The translations under genes and the position numbers were made by a program. From Pseudomonadota bacterium (GTDB lineage Bacteria > Pseudomonadota > Alphaproteobacteria > Sphingomonadales > Sphingomonadaceae), in contig JAKPHK010000052.1 in assembly GCA_029550345.1 (NCBI GenBank), positions 1-64,000 on the forward strand: 64,000 nt of DNA, given 5' to 3'. The notes beneath the pieces are model-generated. The model made no database searches. It saw only the letters and a program-made list of their open reading frames with translations, and was not told the origin of the DNA. Of this stretch, positions 61,082 to 64,000 are shown piece after piece (position 1 is the first letter of the stretch; every line of letters begins with the position of its first letter).

Positions 61082-61849
61082 ATGCGAATCGCTACACCCT
61101 TTGCGCATGGCAGCGCCAACCCCGGACCATCATCCCGATGCGCCCTTGGCATTCCAAAAGTCGATGCGGCGCTTGGCGGCGGGCTGGCGTGGGGATGCGT
61201 GCATGAATTTTATGCCGCAGGGCCGGAAGACGCGCCCGCGATGGCGGGCTTTGCTGCAGGGCTGGCGCTCCAGAGAACGACCGGCGGAACAATATTGTGG
61301 CTGCGATCGCAGCGGCTTGTGCCCAAAGTGGGCGCTTTTCAGGCGAACGGTTGGGCTGAACTGGGCGGGGCATCCGGCCACATTCTGATTGGCGTTATTT
61401 CCGACAGACTCATGCTGTTGCGCGCTGCCGTCGATGCATTGCGGTGCCAGGCACTCGAAGCGGTGATCGTTGAAAGTTGGGGCCCGATGCCCGAGCTGGA
61501 TCTCACCGCCAGCCGCCGTCTGGTGCTGGCGGCAGAGAAATCGGGCGTTCCGCTGTTTCTGCTGCGCGGTGATGCCCGGCCAGTGCCAAGCGCGGCACAG
61601 ACCCGCTGGGAAGTGGCCGCCGCACCTTCATGCGCCTTGCCCGGCAATGCGCCGGGGCGGGCGACTTTCGACATCACCTTGCTACGCCAGCGATCCGGCC
61701 CTTGCGGCCTTTCCTGGCGTCTGGAGTGGGACCGTGACCAACGCCAATTCCATGAGGCGCAGGTATCTGGCGATCTGGCTGCCGTTCCTGTCCGCAGACC
61801 GGCTGCGGGCGCAGGATCCGGAACGCCGGACAGCCGGATCGCCGCCTGA
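61082..61849 (+). CDS. imuA: ImuA, SOS mutasome RecA-like protein
   Basis: 255-residue ImuA, a RecA/SulA-like partner of ImuB and DnaE2 in mutagenic repair. The core resembles RecA (LGIPKVDAALGGGLAWGCVHEFYA, TILWLRSQRL, ALEAVIVESWG, LTASRRLVLAAEKSGVPLFLLRG), but the Walker A lysine loop is replaced by AAGPEDAPA, as in other ImuA proteins. A LexA box abuts the start. The last 116 bp overlap imuB in another frame, a long overlap suggesting translational coupling. Confidence 0.93.
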   Translation: MRIATPFAHGSANPGPSSRCALGIPKVDAALGGGLAWGCVHEFYAAGPEDAPAMAGFAAGLALQRTTGGTILWLRSQRLVPKVGAFQANGWAELGGASGHILIGVISDRLMLLRAAVDALRCQALEAVIVESWGPMPELDLTASRRLVLAAEKSGVPLFLLRGDARPVPSAAQTRWEVAAAPSCALPGNAPGRATFDITLLRQRSGPCGLSWRLEWDRDQRQFHEAQVSGDLAAVPVRRPAAGAGSGTPDSRIAA

Positions 61850-63305
61850 AGCGCCACTTGCTTTCGCGGTCCGGGTCAAGGGCGCGTTGCGGCTGGCGGC
61901 TGTCGATGCACAGGCACGCCGCCTGGGCATTGTACCTGGTCTGACACTGGCCGATGCCCGGGCGCGCCAGCCCGATCTGGTGGTGGCGGATATGGACGAA
62001 GATGCTGACCGCCATTGGCTGGACAGTCTGGCGCAGCACTGTCTGGTCTGGACACCGCTTGTCGCTGTCGTTCCGCCGGATGGCATCACACTCGACATCG
62101 CCGGGGTTGAGCATCTGTTCGGCGGAGAGGCCGCACTGGCAGAACAGATTGAGGAGTGTTTCAGCAAAATGGGGGCCATGATCCGGTTCGCCACCGCCGC
62201 AACGCCAGAAGCGGCGCAGGCCCTGGCGCGCCATTCCTTCTTTCCCCCCGAAGATGAACGTCAAGCCATCCATGCGCTTCCTGTGGCCGCATTGGGGCTG
62301 GATGATACCGCCGCGCTTGCCTTGCGCCGCGCTGGCCTGAAGACCATCGGCGATGTCGCAGCCCGTCCTGCGGCTGCCATCGCCGCGCGTTTCGGGGCGC
62401 AGGCCGTTACCGCGCTGCGTCGCCTGATGGGCGAGGAGCGGGCGCCGATCGAGCCACTGACCAATCCTGTTCCGCTGCATTTCGAGCGCCGCTTTGCTGA
62501 GCCAGTCGGCCATAAGGAAAGTATCGCTGCCTGCTTTGCCGAACTGCTGAGAGAAGCCGCCATAGCGCTGGCAGAGCGCGATCTGGGTGGCAGGGGCTTT
62601 GTCCTGACCCTGTTCCGCAGCGATGGCGAACGACACCGGCTGGAGATTGAGACCGGTCTGCCCACGCGCGATCCAGCTCTGGTTCTGCGCCTGTTCGACG
62701 AACGGATCGCCGCCCTTGCCGATCCGCTCGACCCCGGTTTCGGTTATGACAGTATCACGTTGCTCGTGCCGCTGGCCGAACCGCTCACCGCCAACCAGCT
62801 GGGCTTTGATGGTGAAGGAAAGGCTGAGACAGAGTTGGCCGAGCTGGTCAACCGGCTGAGCGTGCGGATGGGGGCGGACAGCCTGCGGCGGCTTGTCCCA
62901 CGCGACAATTATATTCCTGAACAGGCGCAGCTGGCCTTGCCTGCCATCCATCATCCTGCACCGGTGCGCTGGCCCGCACCACCCGAAGGCGAGCCGCCGC
63001 TGCGCCCGCTGTTCCTGTTTGATCCGCCCCAGCCGGTCGAAGTGATCGCCGAAGTGCCCGATGGCCCGCCGCATCGCTTTCGCTGGCGCCGCAAGCTGCA
63101 TGAAGTGCGCCTGTACGAAGGCCCCGAACGGATCGCCGCCGAATGGTGGCGCCGCAAGGGAGGAGAGCACCCCGGTCAGGGCGGTCTGACGCGCGATTAC
63201 TACCGGGTAGAGGATGTACGCGGGCGGCGTTACTGGATTTTTCGGCACGGGCTCTACGGCGAAAAGCCTGATCCCAGATGGTATATGCACGGGCTTTTCG
63301 CGTGA
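61734..63305 (+). CDS. imuB: ImuB, Y-family polymerase-like mutasome adaptor
   Basis: 523-residue ImuB, related to Y-family polymerases but without the acidic catalytic residues. It bridges DnaE2, ImuA and the beta clamp. RRRYLAIWLPFLSADRLR at the start replaces the polymerase metal site. Further: RRLGIVPGLTLADARARQPDL, GITLDIAGVEHLFGGEAAL, ALALRRAGLKTIGDVAARPAAAIAARFG and GERHRLEIETGLPTRDPALVLRLF. The GTG at 61734 has a GGAG site; the ATG at 61752 is the alternative. The stop overlaps the dnaE2 GTG. Confidence 0.93.
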   Translation: MTNANSMRRRYLAIWLPFLSADRLRAQDPERRTAGSPPEAPLAFAVRVKGALRLAAVDAQARRLGIVPGLTLADARARQPDLVVADMDEDADRHWLDSLAQHCLVWTPLVAVVPPDGITLDIAGVEHLFGGEAALAEQIEECFSKMGAMIRFATAATPEAAQALARHSFFPPEDERQAIHALPVAALGLDDTAALALRRAGLKTIGDVAARPAAAIAARFGAQAVTALRRLMGEERAPIEPLTNPVPLHFERRFAEPVGHKESIAACFAELLREAAIALAERDLGGRGFVLTLFRSDGERHRLEIETGLPTRDPALVLRLFDERIAALADPLDPGFGYDSITLLVPLAEPLTANQLGFDGEGKAETELAELVNRLSVRMGADSLRRLVPRDNYIPEQAQLALPAIHHPAPVRWPAPPEGEPPLRPLFLFDPPQPVEVIAEVPDGPPHRFRWRRKLHEVRLYEGPERIAAEWWRRKGGEHPGQGGLTRDYYRVEDVRGRRYWIFRHGLYGEKPDPRWYMHGLFA

Positions 63306-64000
63306 GCACAGTGCAGCGCTTTGCGGAACTCGCTGCCGCCAGCAATTACAGCTTCCTGCGCGGTGCCTCTCACCCCGCAGAGATGGTGTGGCAGGCCCAT
63401 GCGCTGGGCCTGACGGGCATCGGGATTGCCGATCGCAATACCGTCGCCGGAGTGGTCAAGGCGCATATCGCATGGCGTGATCTGGGCGGGGAACAAAGCG
63501 GCTTGCGATTGGCGGTCGGTGCGCGGCTGGTGTTTGCCGATGATACTCCGGATGTGATCGCCTATCCCGCCACGCGCCACGGCTGGGGGCGGCTGACGCG
63601 GCTGCTGACACTGGGCAATCGGCGGGCAGCAAAGGGTAATTGCACACTGTTCCTGACCGACCTGATCGATCATGCGGAGGACCTGCTGCTGATCGTGATG
63701 GGCCGGGACAAAGGCACGCTGGAAAGCCTCTCGGCAGCGCGGCCCGGTGCCGTGTGGCTGGCGGCGACCATGCAGCGCGATGGTGCGGACGAACGGCACC
63801 TGATTGAGGCAAAGCGGCTTTCCGAAGAGACAGGCGTCCCGCTGATCGCGATCAACGATGCGCTCTATGCCCGCCCCGAAGCGCGACCCTTGCACGATGT
63901 GCTGACCTGCATTCGGGAAGGGGTGACGATCCAGGGCGCAGGCCGGCGGCTGCTGGTCAATGCGGAACGCCACCTGAAAAGCCCTGCCGAGATGGCCCGG
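63302..64000 (+). CDS. dnaE2: error-prone DNA polymerase DnaE2 (5' part, cut by window end)
   Basis: The GTG at 63302 overlaps the imuB stop (GTGA) and opens a frame that runs off the window: STVQRFAELAAASNYSFLRGASHPAEMVWQAHALGLTGIGIADRN is the PHP domain start of DnaE2, continuing with LIAINDALYARPEARPLHDVLTCIREG. About 233 residues are visible of an expected 1,050-1,100. It is the polymerase of the imuA-imuB-dnaE2 mutasome, under the LexA box at 61065. Confidence 0.95.
   Translation, partial: MSTVQRFAELAAASNYSFLRGASHPAEMVWQAHALGLTGIGIADRNTVAGVVKAHIAWRDLGGEQSGLRLAVGARLVFADDTPDVIAYPATRHGWGRLTRLLTLGNRRAAKGNCTLFLTDLIDHAEDLLLIVMGRDKGTLESLSAARPGAVWLAATMQRDGADERHLIEAKRLSEETGVPLIAINDALYARPEARPLHDVLTCIREGVTIQGAGRRLLVNAERHLKSPAEMAR

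Overview
The window looks like a chromosomal segment of a high-GC alphaproteobacterium of the order Sphingomonadales (Sphingomonas/Novosphingobium/Erythrobacter-like). The signs are a large TonB-dependent receptor, a GcrA cell-cycle regulator, a DUF1476 F1-ATPase zeta subunit, an alphaproteobacterial GAAC-N7-GAAC LexA box in front of imuA-imuB-dnaE2, and short palindromic repeats of a kind I associate with sphingomonads. Genes are dense and many are coupled by ATGA, GTGA or TGATG overlaps. No rRNA, CRISPR array or complete prophage was seen. There are three tRNAs: Thr(TGT), Arg(TCT) and Ser(CGA).

Layout. 0.3-4.8 kb: TonB receptor and a coupled pair of acyl-CoA dehydrogenase subunits. 4.8-11.3 kb: tRNA-Thr with a duplicated 3' end, rarA, a glycosyltransferase, typA/bipA and two tandem DUF805 membrane proteins. 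11.3-17.1 kb: the YbbP/YbbA exporter with divergent tesA, a 271-bp MITE-like palindromic element wedged between tesA and recF, then a sigma54-type promoter driving a small secreted protein and a short PspC. 17.2-27.4 kb: queuosine-precursor transporter, tRNA-Arg, NUDIX hydrolase, a GGDEF-EAL protein with a second sigma54-like promoter, a bolA-grxD cluster, leuC-leuD, sufE.

27.4-34.1 kb holds the most interesting locus, an expanded phage-shock (Psp) system. PspF is divergent from a reverse-strand operon with a near-perfect sigma54 promoter: a small membrane protein, pspA, pspB, pspC, and then six further small proteins, each with an N-terminal membrane segment and a PspB-like coiled coil ending in a recurring LERI(A/V)TD...EI(E)xLR motif, plus a 57-residue membrane protein. 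All are packed with tiny gaps or overlaps. The sigma54-like sites at 16.7 and 19.2 kb suggest that the second PspC and the GGDEF-EAL protein may belong to the same envelope-stress regulon.

34.1-39.7 kb: an unusual secreted set (HExxH metallopeptidase-like protein; beta/gamma-crystallin-like plus PAN-domain protein) next to a LuxR-type HTH fused to an alpha/beta-hydrolase fold. 39.9-52.1 kb: the rimP-nusA-ylxR-infB-rbfA / truB-rpsO-pnp translation cluster, interrupted by DUF2239, yceI, tdk and a site-2 protease gene, with a palindromic repeat inserted in frame inside truB. 52.2-60 kb: secreted and regulatory genes (lipoprotein, diguanylate cyclase, gcrA, ABC-2 permease, SHOCT protein, a mipA/ompV pseudogene with an in-frame TGA, hspQ). 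60.2-61.1 kb: tRNA-Ser followed by decayed integrase fragments, a scar of an integrated element. 61.1-64 kb: the SOS mutasome imuA-imuB-dnaE2, with dnaE2 cut by the window edge.
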